A DNA stretch of 64,000 nucleotides from Coprothermobacter proteolyticus DSM 5265 (GTDB lineage Bacteria > Coprothermobacterota > Coprothermobacteria > Coprothermobacterales > Coprothermobacteraceae), in assembly GCF_000020945.1 (NCBI RefSeq), contig NC_011295.1, forward strand, positions 1,240,001 through 1,304,000. The letters are read 5' to 3'. The notes under the pieces are model-generated. The model did no database searches. It was given only the letters and a program-made list of their open reading frames with translations, and was not told where the DNA came from. The position numbers and the translations under genes are program-made. Shown here piece by piece: positions 35,643 through 44,656 of this stretch (positions are counted from its first letter, which is position 1; every line of letters starts with the position of its first letter).

Positions 35643-36579
35643 ATACTCCTCTTTTTACTTTATAATTTGTCACAATCAGCTCACTAATGCTCGCCCTTCC
35701 ATCGGCCTTAGCATTGATGCTGCGCTTAGCGTAAACTCTATAAATATGAAAATCCTTATATAATTCGTCAAAAAAGCTATCATTTAAATCAACGTTTTTC
35801 GGATCAGAGTTGCTGAGCATTAGCAAAGCACCCATCTTATTCATCTCTCTAAAGACTTGAGCTAACTCGATTTGATCGTCATCGGTAAAGTCATATCTGC
35901 TATATGATGTAAAACGGGCTGTAGCAGTAAGCGGCCTGTATGGCGGATCAATGTAGACAAAGCTATCCTTATCTACATAATTCAAGCTCGCCTTATAATC
36001 AGCAGCGAATATACTAACTTTTTTAAGCACATTGCTAACCGAATATAGGTTTTCTTCGTCGTAGATTTTAGGATTTTTATAGCGCCCCGCCGGCACATTG
36101 AAAAGTCCCGCCTTATTTACTCTATACAAACCATTAAAGCATGTGTGATTGAGAAATATGAATTGAGCGGCTCTTTCCACATTCAAGCCCGGCTGTTTAT
36201 TGGCATTGTTGTATAAATTCCTAATATCATAATACATATGCTTACGTTCTTCTTCATCCGCCCTCAAGTATTCCCGTTCCAAAAATGAAAGTATCTCAAT
36301 GAGCTCATTAACGCAATATTTTACAACATTATAAGCATTTATCAAATCTTCGTTAATGTCAAAAACAAAGGCTTCCTTAACATTATAGCTTTGCAGAATG
36401 TCAAACAGCACAGCGCCTCCACCAACAAAGGGTTCGATATATCTTTTAACCCGGCCAGTCTGAAGTGCTCTGGGATAATAATCCCTAAAGGTATCCAATA
36501 GTTGAGCTTTACCGCCAGCCCATTTAACAAACGGGCGTGCCAGGGTTACCGACACATCGTTGAAAGCAGTTTTTCTCAT
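35632..36579 (-). CDS. Dam/DpnM-type adenine DNA methyltransferase (D12 class)
   Basis: 315 residues. It has the D12-class N-terminal motif PFVKWAGGKAQLLDTF, the AdoMet block YIEPFVGGGAVLFDIL, FLNHTCFNGLYRVNKAGLFNVPAGRY, and the catalytic YIDPPYRP (DPPY). It methylates adenine, most likely in GATC, and protects the host against the adjacent DpnII-like enzyme. First gene of the three-gene operon. Its start is 50 bases from a CRISPR repeat. Confidence 0.92.
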   Translation of the reverse strand: MRKTAFNDVSVTLARPFVKWAGGKAQLLDTFRDYYPRALQTGRVKRYIEPFVGGGAVLFDILQSYNVKEAFVFDINEDLINAYNVVKYCVNELIEILSFLEREYLRADEEERKHMYYDIRNLYNNANKQPGLNVERAAQFIFLNHTCFNGLYRVNKAGLFNVPAGRYKNPKIYDEENLYSVSNVLKKVSIFAADYKASLNYVDKDSFVYIDPPYRPLTATARFTSYSRYDFTDDDQIELAQVFREMNKMGALLMLSNSDPKNVDLNDSFFDELYKDFHIYRVYAKRSINAKADGRASISELIVTNYKVKRGVYEI

Positions 36580-36628
36580 TCATTCCTCCATTCTTCTAAA
36601 TATTGCTCTTCTCACGTTTCTTTCCAAA

Positions 36629-36790
36629 GTTTCAATCCCTCGTAGGTAAGCTAGAAACTAAACTTGTCGCTTTCCTTCAATTACCTTTGTGCTGGTTTCA
36701 ATCCCTTGCAGGTAAGCTAGAAACGAAGATCTGGGTCCATAGCCTCGTCGCTCAAGGATCGTTTCAATCCCTCGTAGGTAAGCTAGAAAC
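36629..36790 (-). CRISPR. CRISPR fragment 3: three variant repeats, two spacers
   Basis: Repeats at 36629, 36695 and 36761 with 36-base spacers. They differ from array 1 at one position each: CCCTCGTAGG in the outer two and CCCTTGCAGG in the middle one. It lies next to cas2 on the side expected for the leader end, if the array is read on the minus strand. Confidence 0.93.
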
Positions 36791-36962
36791 ACCCACCGTC
36801 CCTGCAGTAAAACGCCTCTTGCACAAAAACTTTGCCTGCGATGACGGAAAGCCTTTTCTAAAACATTTTACCATGAAGTATTGGATTCCTCGATGCCGTT
36901 GCTCAATGAGTGCATTCTGTCAAAGTCCCGGGTTTTTTGCATTATCTGGGGTCGACAGATTT
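36791..36962 (-). promoter_or_regulatory. Probable CRISPR leader region
   Basis: The 172 bases between cas2 and the first repeat on the minus strand hold no gene. In type I-B-like loci the leader, with promoter and integration signals, lies between cas2 and the first repeat. The assignment rests on position and on the repeat orientation, not on a recognised leader sequence. Confidence 0.5.
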
Positions 36963-37226
36963 TTATATGATGTTAGAGGTGTCATGCTTTTCTCGACCAA
37001 TAATCTCTTTTTTCGTCAAGTAGGCTTCTCTAAGTTTGAAGAATATGATACTATCCTTTTCTGGCTCTATTATTTTCTTAAGTTCCGTCTTGAGTTTCTC
37101 CAACTTCGATTCTGTAATTTGTCCCTCAAAAACAGAATTCTGAATCCATGTAAGATACTTCCTCCCCGTCTTTAGAACCTTCGCAACGCGTTCTTCTCCA
37201 ACATCGTAGACCATTATCACATACAT
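36963..37226 (-). CDS. cas2: CRISPR-associated endoribonuclease Cas2
   Basis: 87 residues, intact. It starts MYVIMVYDVGEERVAKVLK with the conserved aspartate after the first strand, then RKYLTWIQNSVFEGQIT, the usual Cas2 core. It serves with Cas1 in spacer acquisition. The upstream cas1 is broken, so acquisition from this locus is probably lost unless another cas1 exists. No interference genes (cas3, Cascade) are in the window. Confidence 0.93.
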   Translation of the reverse strand: MYVIMVYDVGEERVAKVLKTGRKYLTWIQNSVFEGQITESKLEKLKTELKKIIEPEKDSIIFFKLREAYLTKKEIIGREKHDTSNII

Positions 37227-37235
37227 ATCAACTGG

Positions 37236-37530
37236 TCACCACTCTGCCACAAAAGGCCTGTAAATATCTTCACCCATGAAGTGCTTCTCGAGTTTATAAA
37301 GTTCTAGTCTTATCAACGTCTTGTAGGATACATTTCTCTTGATCTTCTTGTAGTCCAACGTAGACTGCAGTTTTTCGTCAAACACTTCAACAAACTTTTT
37401 TAGGTCTGCTTTCGTTTAGGTAAATGCCATTCAAGCGTTTTTCGAAGTCGGGTATACCTTTTGTTTGCTTGTTGACTGCACAAACATTTGCTACTATGAG
37501 CTGCATGCACGTTTTATGTGCAATAAGTTC
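37236..37530 (-). pseudogene. C-terminal remnant of cas1, frameshifted
   Basis: Two frames on the minus strand give consecutive Cas1 C-terminal pieces. One reads PDFEKRLNGIYLNE and ends at a TGA near 37387. The other reads TKADLKKFVEVFDEKLQS, RNVSYKTLIRLELYKLEKHF and RPFVAEW and ends at 37236, ten bases before cas2. They join with a shift near 37405-37420. The metal-binding residues and the N-terminal two-thirds are missing; the next gene upstream is an unrelated plus-strand gene starting at 37622. Confidence 0.85.
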
Positions 37531-37621
37531 TTGTAAGATTAGCTTATGATAGATATATGCGGCCAAAAAAGAGGTCCCAAGTTGAAGGACCCCAAGCATT
37601 TGCATAAAGGGGCTGAATGAA

Positions 37622-39121
37622 GTGAAGAACTCACGTTTTAGAAGGATTACGGTTGTTGCAATATGCGCCTTTCTTCTTTGCACGCTTTTAGGAACATCTA
37701 CCCAGGTTATAAACGTGCAAGCCCAAACCAGCAACTCTCCCATACCTATTTACATACAGGGGCAGAAGAAGAGTTTTGATAGCCTTCCTATCTTAAGAGA
37801 TGGGCGTGTCTTTCTGCCAATACGTTATATTTCTGAATATTTCGGCGCTCAGGTGACATGGAACGATCAAACTAAGACCGTAACGGTAAAGCAAGGTTCA
37901 AAGACTATTTCTTTGCAAATTGGTAACTCGATAGCGCAAATTGATGGGAAAGAGGTTTCTCTGGATGTACCCGCCTTTATAAACGGGGCACGAACTTACG
38001 TACCGCTGCGGTTTATTGGCGAAGCCTTTGGTAGGTATGTAGATTGGGATCAAACAGAGCGTGCTGTGTACATAGATACAGATGCCGTTTCCAGCACTAT
38101 GCAAATGTCTTTTGGCGGAAAAACGTTCAATGTAAAGGTTGTGAAGGTTTTTCTTAACAACCCTCATGTAGATCTAAAGATTGCTTATGGTCAAAACCAG
38201 ATAGGCCTAACAGAATCACTTCTAAGCATGGCACAGCGTAGCAATGCTATTGCTGCTATAAATGGAACGTTCTTCAGAGCTTATGAAACCACCAACCCGA
38301 AGGAGCCCTCTGGGAACCTGATCATAGATGGTAGAATCGAACATTTGTGCTTCCGTGACAAACCAGCCACTACTTTTGGCTTTACAAAAGATGGTAGAGC
38401 AGACATAGGTCTGATTGGCATGAAAATAGAAGGACTGTACGTCGAGCTCGCGCCTGACATGGAACCATGGATAATGGACATGGGTTGGTACGTCGGAACC
38501 ATAAACAGGTCCCCTCAGTACTGGAGTACGGTAGGGTCGATAAACCTGTATACGCCCAAGCGTGGCTCCACGACACGTGCGTACAACGGTGGCACGAACG
38601 TCATAGTAAGAAACAATACAGTAACGCAGGTCATACACGGGGACAATGTGAGCATACCCAGAGATGGTTACGTAATCAACATCTACGGCAGTGAGAAAAA
38701 ATACGAGGACAGATTCCATGTAGGGACTGTGTTAAGGTACATTGACAATTACTACGTCTACAATGGGAACCCGGATATCTGGCAGCAGGGTGTAATCGAG
38801 GGCGCCTTGAGTGCAGGTCCACACCTCATTACCGATGGCAAGATAACGGTGAACCCGGAAGCAGAAAACTACACCATACCCAAAATCACAGAATATTCCA
38901 TGTCACGCAGTGCGCTTGGTCTGACAAAAGATAACAAGCTCCTCATGGTGACCGTAAGCAGTGCGAAAATAGAGGACTTAGCAACAATTATGCAAAAACT
39001 GGGTGCTTACAATGCCATGAACATTGATGGTGGAGCTTCCAGTGGTTTGTATTACAAAGGGAAACTGCTTACAACTCCTGGCAGAGATCTTAGCAATGCA
39101 CTGGTGGTAATCAGGAAATAA
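37622..39121 (+). CDS. Secreted stalk-domain protein with phosphodiester-glycosidase (NAGPA-like) domain
   Basis: 499 residues from a GTG start. Signal peptide (ITVVAICAFLLCTLLGTSTQVINVQA), then a stalk domain at about residues 40-155 (GRVFLPIRYISEYFGAQVTWND, RTYVPLRFIGEAFG). From about 170 comes a domain with NAIAAINGTFF, EGALSAGPHLITDGKI, SRSALGLTKDNKLLMVTV and NAMNIDGGASSGLYYKG, typical of the NAGPA/DUF2233 phosphodiester glycosidase family. It may act on cell-wall or surface phosphoglycans. It stands alone and is closed by a terminator. The start lies close to the cas1 remnant, suggesting a breakpoint there. Confidence 0.88.
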   Translation: MKNSRFRRITVVAICAFLLCTLLGTSTQVINVQAQTSNSPIPIYIQGQKKSFDSLPILRDGRVFLPIRYISEYFGAQVTWNDQTKTVTVKQGSKTISLQIGNSIAQIDGKEVSLDVPAFINGARTYVPLRFIGEAFGRYVDWDQTERAVYIDTDAVSSTMQMSFGGKTFNVKVVKVFLNNPHVDLKIAYGQNQIGLTESLLSMAQRSNAIAAINGTFFRAYETTNPKEPSGNLIIDGRIEHLCFRDKPATTFGFTKDGRADIGLIGMKIEGLYVELAPDMEPWIMDMGWYVGTINRSPQYWSTVGSINLYTPKRGSTTRAYNGGTNVIVRNNTVTQVIHGDNVSIPRDGYVINIYGSEKKYEDRFHVGTVLRYIDNYYVYNGNPDIWQQGVIEGALSAGPHLITDGKITVNPEAENYTIPKITEYSMSRSALGLTKDNKLLMVTVSSAKIEDLATIMQKLGAYNAMNIDGGASSGLYYKGKLLTTPGRDLSNALVVIRK

Positions 39122-39124
39122 AAA

Positions 39125-39167
39125 GCGCCCCACCAAGGGGCTCTGGTGAGGCGACATTGTTTTTTAT
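39125..39167 (+). terminator. Terminator after the glycosidase-like gene
   Basis: CGCCCCACC pairs with GGTGAGGCG (one mismatch) around a 10-nt loop, followed at 39158-39166 by a T-rich run. It is 4 bases past the stop and faces the convergent gene that ends at 39176. Confidence 0.75.
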
Positions 39168-39175
39168 TTAATCCT

Positions 39176-41179
39176 CTATTCTTTTGCGTTCGCGTCCTCA
39201 ACTTTACTTCTGCGTTCCGTCACCAAAACAAAGGCAATGAGGAGCACCGCAACAAGGCTTGCCATGATAGCAATTATGAGGCTCTGACTTGTTGGTCCAC
39301 TCGCTCCTGTTTGTGCCACGGCGCCAAACGTTATGGCAGAGTTTCTGGGCAAATTGTCAAAATACGCTTTATTTGAAGAAAGGTAACTTAGCATCGTCTG
39401 GCCAAATGCTTCATCAAACGGGGTGTCTTTGAACTGCTGCTGCGCGCTTGTAATCTTCCTTATCTCCAGGCTCAGGTCAGCTAAACCCATCTCCAGCTCC
39501 GGCGTGCTGGCTACATAAGATTTGATCACTGCCAACTTCCCATTTTCCAGCATTACATTGTCAAGAATTTTTCCAAAATAGCTGCTAAGTAGCTTCGCCG
39601 TTTGGGAGTCGGGAGCTACATCAAAGGCACCGTTGCCCAGCTGTGTTAAGGTCTCCTTGACGCTCGCAAACTGCGATTCTGTTACGCCTTTAGGGAACGT
39701 CACAGTCACTACATAACCGTACGGCGGTGCTTTCTCCAAGGCACCCACGATGCGGTAGTCTTTAGGAGGATTTTGATCGTTGTTGCTATCAAAATCTTCT
39801 AAAGCTAGACCAAGGTCGTAAGGAACATCGTAATGCACAGTCAGCGTTTGATTCTTCAAGGAGACAGAAGGAATAAAGCACTGCGTAAAGGGAGGAGAGA
39901 CATATTTTGTCATGCCTTTCCCTATGATGTTTTGCATAGCCATACTGAGCACTGGGGAAACACTGTAATAGGTATCTTTGTCAAAATATCTGTCAGCAAG
40001 CTCCAAAAGCTGATCAAAATCGGAAAGTGCTTGAGTGGGCCTGTTCTGTTTAAGATCTGCAGCCACAGCATATTCCATGACGTAACCGAGGATTTTGCCC
40101 TCAGTGGCATTCTCTATGGAACCAATGTTTTCCCTCAAAATATCCAAAGAAGTGGAAGGCAAACTCACATGATTACCATCAAGCTTCAAAACAGCGTCTA
40201 ACCCTTCTGCAAAACTTGCAGGGGCTTCATAGTGAGCACTATAAACCTCTTGAAGAACTACCTGCTCCGGAGAACCCTCCTCTTGCAGGCTAACGGCTTT
40301 TTTAAATACACTTTCCACATAGTCGCTGAAACCAGGCGTGCGATACCAGCCCACAAACTCATCCATGGAACCTATGGGATTCTCGGGGAAGAAAGCCATG
40401 GCGTAGTTGAACCAATCGCTGGCGTTGTCGCTTGCTTCCGCTTTTATCCTAAGCGGGTTTACCTTTTCATACATGTAGTAAGGAAGAAACTCCACTTCTA
40501 TGTTCTGCACAGGTTCATAGTTTACGAGGTGATAGACAACTTCGTTCCCATCAATCTTATATCCGCCTGGCGTAATACTAAACACGTTGAGAGCGGCCGC
40601 TTTATAAGGGAACTTGAAGGTCATATCAAGCGTTCCGATAGGGCCCTTCCAGTAAGAGCCTGTATTCAAGACATATAGGAAATATCCCCCAGCTGCCTTC
40701 CCCTCATAGCTAACCTGAATTTCTTTCGTTTCATTCTTATCGAAAGTGACGTCAAAATAGATGAGCGGAGCATATTCTCCCTGCTGACCCGGCGCAACAA
40801 ACGTGGGTGTAATTTGATTACCATCCACTTTCACCTTCACTTTAAGGGATTCCAAAGTGCTCGTTGTGTCAAAACCAGGTCTGCTGGCTAAACTGAAAGG
40901 AAAACCAACCTTAAGCGAGACTTTATCCCCCGTATTCACAAAGATAAACTGAGCATTCACGCTTGCAGTACTGTTTCTCATGTCGTCACTTTTGTTAAAC
41001 GTAATGGTTAGGTTTTCTTTTGAAAGTACAATGTTGCTTTCCTGGTACGGCTTTATATTTACGCCCCCTATGAAAAAAGGGGCAGTATCCGCGTAAATGT
41101 TGCTTGCTGGCAGCAGGAAAACGACGAATGCAGCTAAGAACACAAAAAACGGCATCTGTAAACCTCTAATAACTCTCAC
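39176..41179 (-). CDS. Large secreted, C-terminally membrane-anchored protein (DUF4424-like)
   Basis: 667 residues from a GTG start behind AGGAGGAGG. N-terminal signal peptide (FFVFLAAFVVFLLPASNIYA) and a C-terminal membrane helix (SLIIAIMASLVAVLLIAFVLV) with a basic stop-transfer tail, so nearly all of it lies outside the cell. The first 250 residues are beta-rich (LTITFNKSDD, VSLKVGFPFSL, IEVEFLPYYMYEKVN) and resemble DUF4424-type proteins; I am not certain of this. No catalytic motif is seen. It is the last gene of a minus-strand group with a dead lipoprotein gene and a BlaR1/BlaI pair, and may be under BlaI control. Confidence 0.6.
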   Translation of the reverse strand: MRVIRGLQMPFFVFLAAFVVFLLPASNIYADTAPFFIGGVNIKPYQESNIVLSKENLTITFNKSDDMRNSTASVNAQFIFVNTGDKVSLKVGFPFSLASRPGFDTTSTLESLKVKVKVDGNQITPTFVAPGQQGEYAPLIYFDVTFDKNETKEIQVSYEGKAAGGYFLYVLNTGSYWKGPIGTLDMTFKFPYKAAALNVFSITPGGYKIDGNEVVYHLVNYEPVQNIEVEFLPYYMYEKVNPLRIKAEASDNASDWFNYAMAFFPENPIGSMDEFVGWYRTPGFSDYVESVFKKAVSLQEEGSPEQVVLQEVYSAHYEAPASFAEGLDAVLKLDGNHVSLPSTSLDILRENIGSIENATEGKILGYVMEYAVAADLKQNRPTQALSDFDQLLELADRYFDKDTYYSVSPVLSMAMQNIIGKGMTKYVSPPFTQCFIPSVSLKNQTLTVHYDVPYDLGLALEDFDSNNDQNPPKDYRIVGALEKAPPYGYVVTVTFPKGVTESQFASVKETLTQLGNGAFDVAPDSQTAKLLSSYFGKILDNVMLENGKLAVIKSYVASTPELEMGLADLSLEIRKITSAQQQFKDTPFDEAFGQTMLSYLSSNKAYFDNLPRNSAITFGAVAQTGASGPTSQSLIIAIMASLVAVLLIAFVLVTERRSKVEDANAKE

Positions 41180-41308
41180 AAATATCCCTCCTCCTTTCTA
41201 ATCGACTTGTATTACTTGAGGGTTGCCTCCCTGCTTAGAAATTCACCATTTTATCGCCCTCATAGAAAAGACGCAGAAAGGACGAAAAAGTTTCAAATCG
41301 TCTATTAC

Positions 41309-41769
41309 TCATTCTGTTTTGGGTAACATTAGCTGCGCGCCTTGTCCAAGTGATGCTTTAGAAAATACCTTCCAATCTTCATTTAGTATTTCTACGTTGC
41401 CGTCGTCATAAGTAAGTTGAATTCCTGAAGCAGCTACTCTAACCCCATCGATGGCAAAAATGTAACCTTCCAAGTTTGAACGTTACTCAAAGATGACGTT
41501 ACCCTTATAGCTTCCAAGTACAGAAAGGCAAAAAATTGGATGCAAACTTTAATACTTCTTCGCTAAATTTAGGCATTGACTGCTCTGGTACTTTTTGCAT
41601 CCCATTTGTCGCCCTTCGCTGTCACGACAGACCCCATCCTAGGCGTTAAGGAAAAGAGAGCAATCAAATTCTTGTTCGGTTCGCTACCAATCGAACTTGC
41701 ACATCACACAAGAGAAATCGCCCCCACTGCAATGGTCAATGGAACACCTATGTAGTATTTTCCCCTCAT
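41309..41769 (-). pseudogene. Dead lipoprotein gene with a stop in its lipobox
   Basis: ATG 41769 opens a signal peptide (KYYIGVPLTIAVGAISLV) directly followed by TGA at 41704-41706. The same frame then continues CASSIGSEPNKNLIALFSL, so the stop sits where a lipobox glycine would stand (LV-stop-C; GGA to TGA would explain it). Further on the frame shifts twice (SMPKFSEEVLKFASNF, then YKGNVIFE and TAA). A last open piece, GYIFAIDGVRVAASGIQLTY, runs to TGA at 41309. It lies between the BlaR1-like gene and the 667-residue gene. Clearly decayed. Confidence 0.75.
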
Positions 41770-41796
41770 GTTGTTTACCCCGCGCCATCATTTCAG

Positions 41797-44247
41797 CTAC
41801 TTCCCTGCTTTCTCTATGGCCTCTTTAACAGCATTTTGTCCATTTCGATATAAGGTCTCCTCAGAATCAAACATTGGGTCGGGAACTGGATAAAACTCAA
41901 AACCACTTCCGGTTGTGGAAGGCTGTTCAATATAGAACTTCACAGTATCTTTATCTATATTCCCGCTATCGTCAACCCTCGCTACAACCTTATAAGTTGC
42001 ATAAGAAGTAGGCTCTGGCTTGCCAATATAACCACTAAGTTCCGACTTCCAGTCGTCGATGACATCATTTGCAGCATCTAGCTGAGCATCTGTAAGAGTA
42101 GATCTTACACTCTCGAGATAATCCAGCATACCTTTTACAAAAGGCATGTCTTCAAGTTTTTCTGCTTTCAATGTCGCAGTAATATTGGCGTCTAAAATAG
42201 CACTGGCAACGCCATCCTTCACTGTGAAAGAATCAGCTCTTGGGTCAAGTGTTAAATGGATACCTATGTCCTTGTAATATGGGGAATAATTTGCTACAAG
42301 CGCTTCTCGCAACGCATTGGACAGCTGAGCAAGTATTACCTTATCTACATCCAAACTGTTTTCTAATTCCTCTTTAAACTGCTGAGAAGCATCGGCATCA
42401 AACTCGAAAACTTGAGCATCCATATTCCATCGATAGGCTTCAACGTCTATGTTGCTGATAGCGTCACTATCATCTCTGTCAACCTGATATTGATAAACGT
42501 AGAAATTAAGCGGAGATGCGTTGTACACGCTAAGTCTTACCTCATGCTTGACAGATGCACCTTCGGCAAACACATGGGGTCCGACAGCTCCGTCTTCATC
42601 TTTAAAGTTTGCCAACGCCAGTTTATCATCCTGACCTATACATAAGGTGTAATAGTCCACATAAGCACCACCCGTACCCATGTAAGCAAGCGCAATTTCT
42701 TCTTCGCTACCATCAATCAGAGGCCACGTAGCTACAATAAAAGGCTCACTTTGTGATCCAGCTTCTGGTAAAACGCTTTGAAGCATCTTAGTCAGCTCCT
42801 CTGTGTCATAGAACGCATATTTGTTACTGAAGGCGTTGTCAATGAGAAATTTACCTGTTGAAGAATCTTTCTTTACAAAGAACACAGCAGGAACTTTAGC
42901 TGTAACTTTAAGCCCATTTTGCCCACCACTGGCAACCCAGACCACATAGCCTTGAACCTTTATCCTGTCGCTATCAACTTTCTCCATAGAGTCTACTTCT
43001 ATTCGGTCAGGCCAAGGGCTTGACGTCGTCCTTCCCATTGCCAGAGAAGGATCAAGAACCCATTTTGATAGTAGGTTAGATGTCAGATAAGGCGTGTAAT
43101 GCTCTTTTATCTGCTCAGCTACAACATTCTCTGGGTCTATTATTGTTACATTCGTCAGCTCACGACCAAAGTTGTCAAGGAGTTCTGTAATCTGAGCTTT
43201 TTCTTCCGCGGTAAGTTCTGCTGCTGTGCTACCTCCACAGGCAACCAACGCACCAATGACGATAACCGCAGCTACTACAAGGCATAAAGCAACAATGCCT
43301 CCTCTTTTTCCCCCTCCATCAAATATGTTTCCCAGCCTCTCTTTCATGGTTTTCACTCCCCCGTAAAAATAAGTGGAAAATACTGTCTCTCTTTCCCTTC
43401 CCTTATGTATAGCCGACAGTATCGTCTCACTGTACTGCTTTCTAAACTCTGTGCCCGTCCCCTCTACTAGCTCACTGTCACATGCCATCTCAATGTCCGC
43501 GTTGCTTCTGTACCGCATTACATACACTAGCGGGTTGAACCAATGCACTGCATTTGCTACTACCATAACCAATTTGTTCCATATATCTTTGTGCTTGTAG
43601 TGGATGAGCTCATGCTTCATGATCAGTTCTAAGTCCGCTTCACTGTACTCAACATACGGTAGTAGAAAAATAGGCTTAACGAATCCTGTTATCATGGGAC
43701 TCTGTACCTTCTTACTCCTGATTAGTTCTATGTTCCCTTTTGTGCCCATCTCTTGTTTCATTTGGCTAAAAGTAGCTAATGTTTGCTCGTCCTCTACAAT
43801 TTCTGAAAAACGCATTGCCGACTTTCTAAACACTATGTAACCTGCAAAGTAGTAAGTCATGAACAATATTGCTCCAATCAGCCAGATCACAGGCAGTAGG
43901 TCTGCCAGCGTGATTGTGCGCACCGCTGAACTGTTTGGCGTTACCACAGGAGTGGGTTGCGTCGGTATAATGTTTGTTTGCTCACTCAAGTTTGTATTAG
44001 CTGGTAGTGGAATAGGAATCTGCACATTCTGACTTACCGATGGTATGGTTACAGGCGCTTCACCAGCTATGCTTGGACTAAATGGTATAAGCAGTCTGAC
44101 AGCTATAATGAGCCATACTAAATAGCGCCACTTAGCACTGTAACTACGGTTTATAAGTGGCAGTAATAGTAGTAGCACGCCTATAACTATTGATGTGCTC
44201 ATAGAGACCTGAAGTACTTTCTGAAATAAGGTCTCAAGCATACTCAT
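41797..44247 (-). CDS. M56 (BlaR1/MecR1-like) sensor metalloprotease with a large non-penicillin-binding extracellular domain
   Basis: 816 residues. The N-terminal third has the four membrane segments and the zinc protease motif KHELIHYKHKD (HExxH) plus NPLVYVMRYRSNADIEMACDSE, as in BlaR1. A further membrane segment (IVALCLVVAAVIVIGALVACGG) at about residue 320 leads into a 470-residue outer region. That region shows no SxxK/SxN penicillin-binding motifs and looks like a secreted lipoprotein-type domain, so the sensed signal is probably not a beta-lactam. It overlaps blaI by 4 bases. In the known system the protease inactivates BlaI upon sensing. Confidence 0.85.
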   Translation of the reverse strand: MSMLETLFQKVLQVSMSTSIVIGVLLLLLPLINRSYSAKWRYLVWLIIAVRLLIPFSPSIAGEAPVTIPSVSQNVQIPIPLPANTNLSEQTNIIPTQPTPVVTPNSSAVRTITLADLLPVIWLIGAILFMTYYFAGYIVFRKSAMRFSEIVEDEQTLATFSQMKQEMGTKGNIELIRSKKVQSPMITGFVKPIFLLPYVEYSEADLELIMKHELIHYKHKDIWNKLVMVVANAVHWFNPLVYVMRYRSNADIEMACDSELVEGTGTEFRKQYSETILSAIHKGRERETVFSTYFYGGVKTMKERLGNIFDGGGKRGGIVALCLVVAAVIVIGALVACGGSTAAELTAEEKAQITELLDNFGRELTNVTIIDPENVVAEQIKEHYTPYLTSNLLSKWVLDPSLAMGRTTSSPWPDRIEVDSMEKVDSDRIKVQGYVVWVASGGQNGLKVTAKVPAVFFVKKDSSTGKFLIDNAFSNKYAFYDTEELTKMLQSVLPEAGSQSEPFIVATWPLIDGSEEEIALAYMGTGGAYVDYYTLCIGQDDKLALANFKDEDGAVGPHVFAEGASVKHEVRLSVYNASPLNFYVYQYQVDRDDSDAISNIDVEAYRWNMDAQVFEFDADASQQFKEELENSLDVDKVILAQLSNALREALVANYSPYYKDIGIHLTLDPRADSFTVKDGVASAILDANITATLKAEKLEDMPFVKGMLDYLESVRSTLTDAQLDAANDVIDDWKSELSGYIGKPEPTSYATYKVVARVDDSGNIDKDTVKFYIEQPSTTGSGFEFYPVPDPMFDSEETLYRNGQNAVKEAIEKAGK

Positions 44248-44630
44248 TCCCCCCTTGTAAGCTCCTCTATGAACTCCTGGAGCTCCTTTAACTCATCCTC
44301 AGCTATGGCGTTGCTGTTATAAAGCGATGCCACAAAATTCGTTAGAGAGTTGTTGTACAACTTTTCCAAGATGCTCTTACTTTCTTTCTCTAAGTATTCC
44401 TGCTCACTGATCAGCGGTCTGTAGATGTTTACCTTCCCTTCTCTCTTGCACTCAATAAACCCCTTCTCTGTTAACCTCGCAAGAAACGTAAGTATAGATG
44501 TAATCTTCCAATCCTTTTTGCCCTTCAGCTTCTCGCTTATGTAAGCAGATGTCACAGGCTCTTTTGCATCCCAAATGATCTTCATGATCTCCAGTTCAGA
44601 ATCCGGGAGACGCCTTATGGACTTTTTCAC
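44244..44630 (-). CDS. BlaI/MecI-family repressor
   Basis: 128 residues from GTG behind GGAGG. Winged helix: LPDSELEIMKIIWDAKEPVTSAYISEKL, WKITSILTFLARLTEKGFIECKREGKVNIY, then a C-terminal dimerisation region with the EYLEKESKSILEKLYNNSLTNFVASL stretch cleaved in BlaI relatives. It is translationally coupled to the M56 gene (4-base overlap) and preceded by a promoter that carries a TACA-N2-TGTA operator, so it should repress its own operon. Confidence 0.93.
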   Translation of the reverse strand: MKKSIRRLPDSELEIMKIIWDAKEPVTSAYISEKLKGKKDWKITSILTFLARLTEKGFIECKREGKVNIYRPLISEQEYLEKESKSILEKLYNNSLTNFVASLYNSNAIAEDELKELQEFIEELTRGE

Positions 44631-44656
44631 TTTTTCCCCTCCTTCTACAGTTGACG

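Noticed and set aside
36603-37175. 190-codon plus-strand ORF with repeated FQSLVGKLET
   Set aside because: It runs through three CRISPR repeats and over the antisense of cas2, so it is a shadow.
38222-38719. 165-codon minus-strand ORF
   Set aside because: Antisense to the phosphodiester-glycosidase-like gene, which has full domain evidence.
41704-41706. TGA in the lipoprotein gene as selenocysteine
   Set aside because: The gene has further frameshifts and a stop, the position is a lipobox residue, and no selenocysteine insertion hairpin was noticed.
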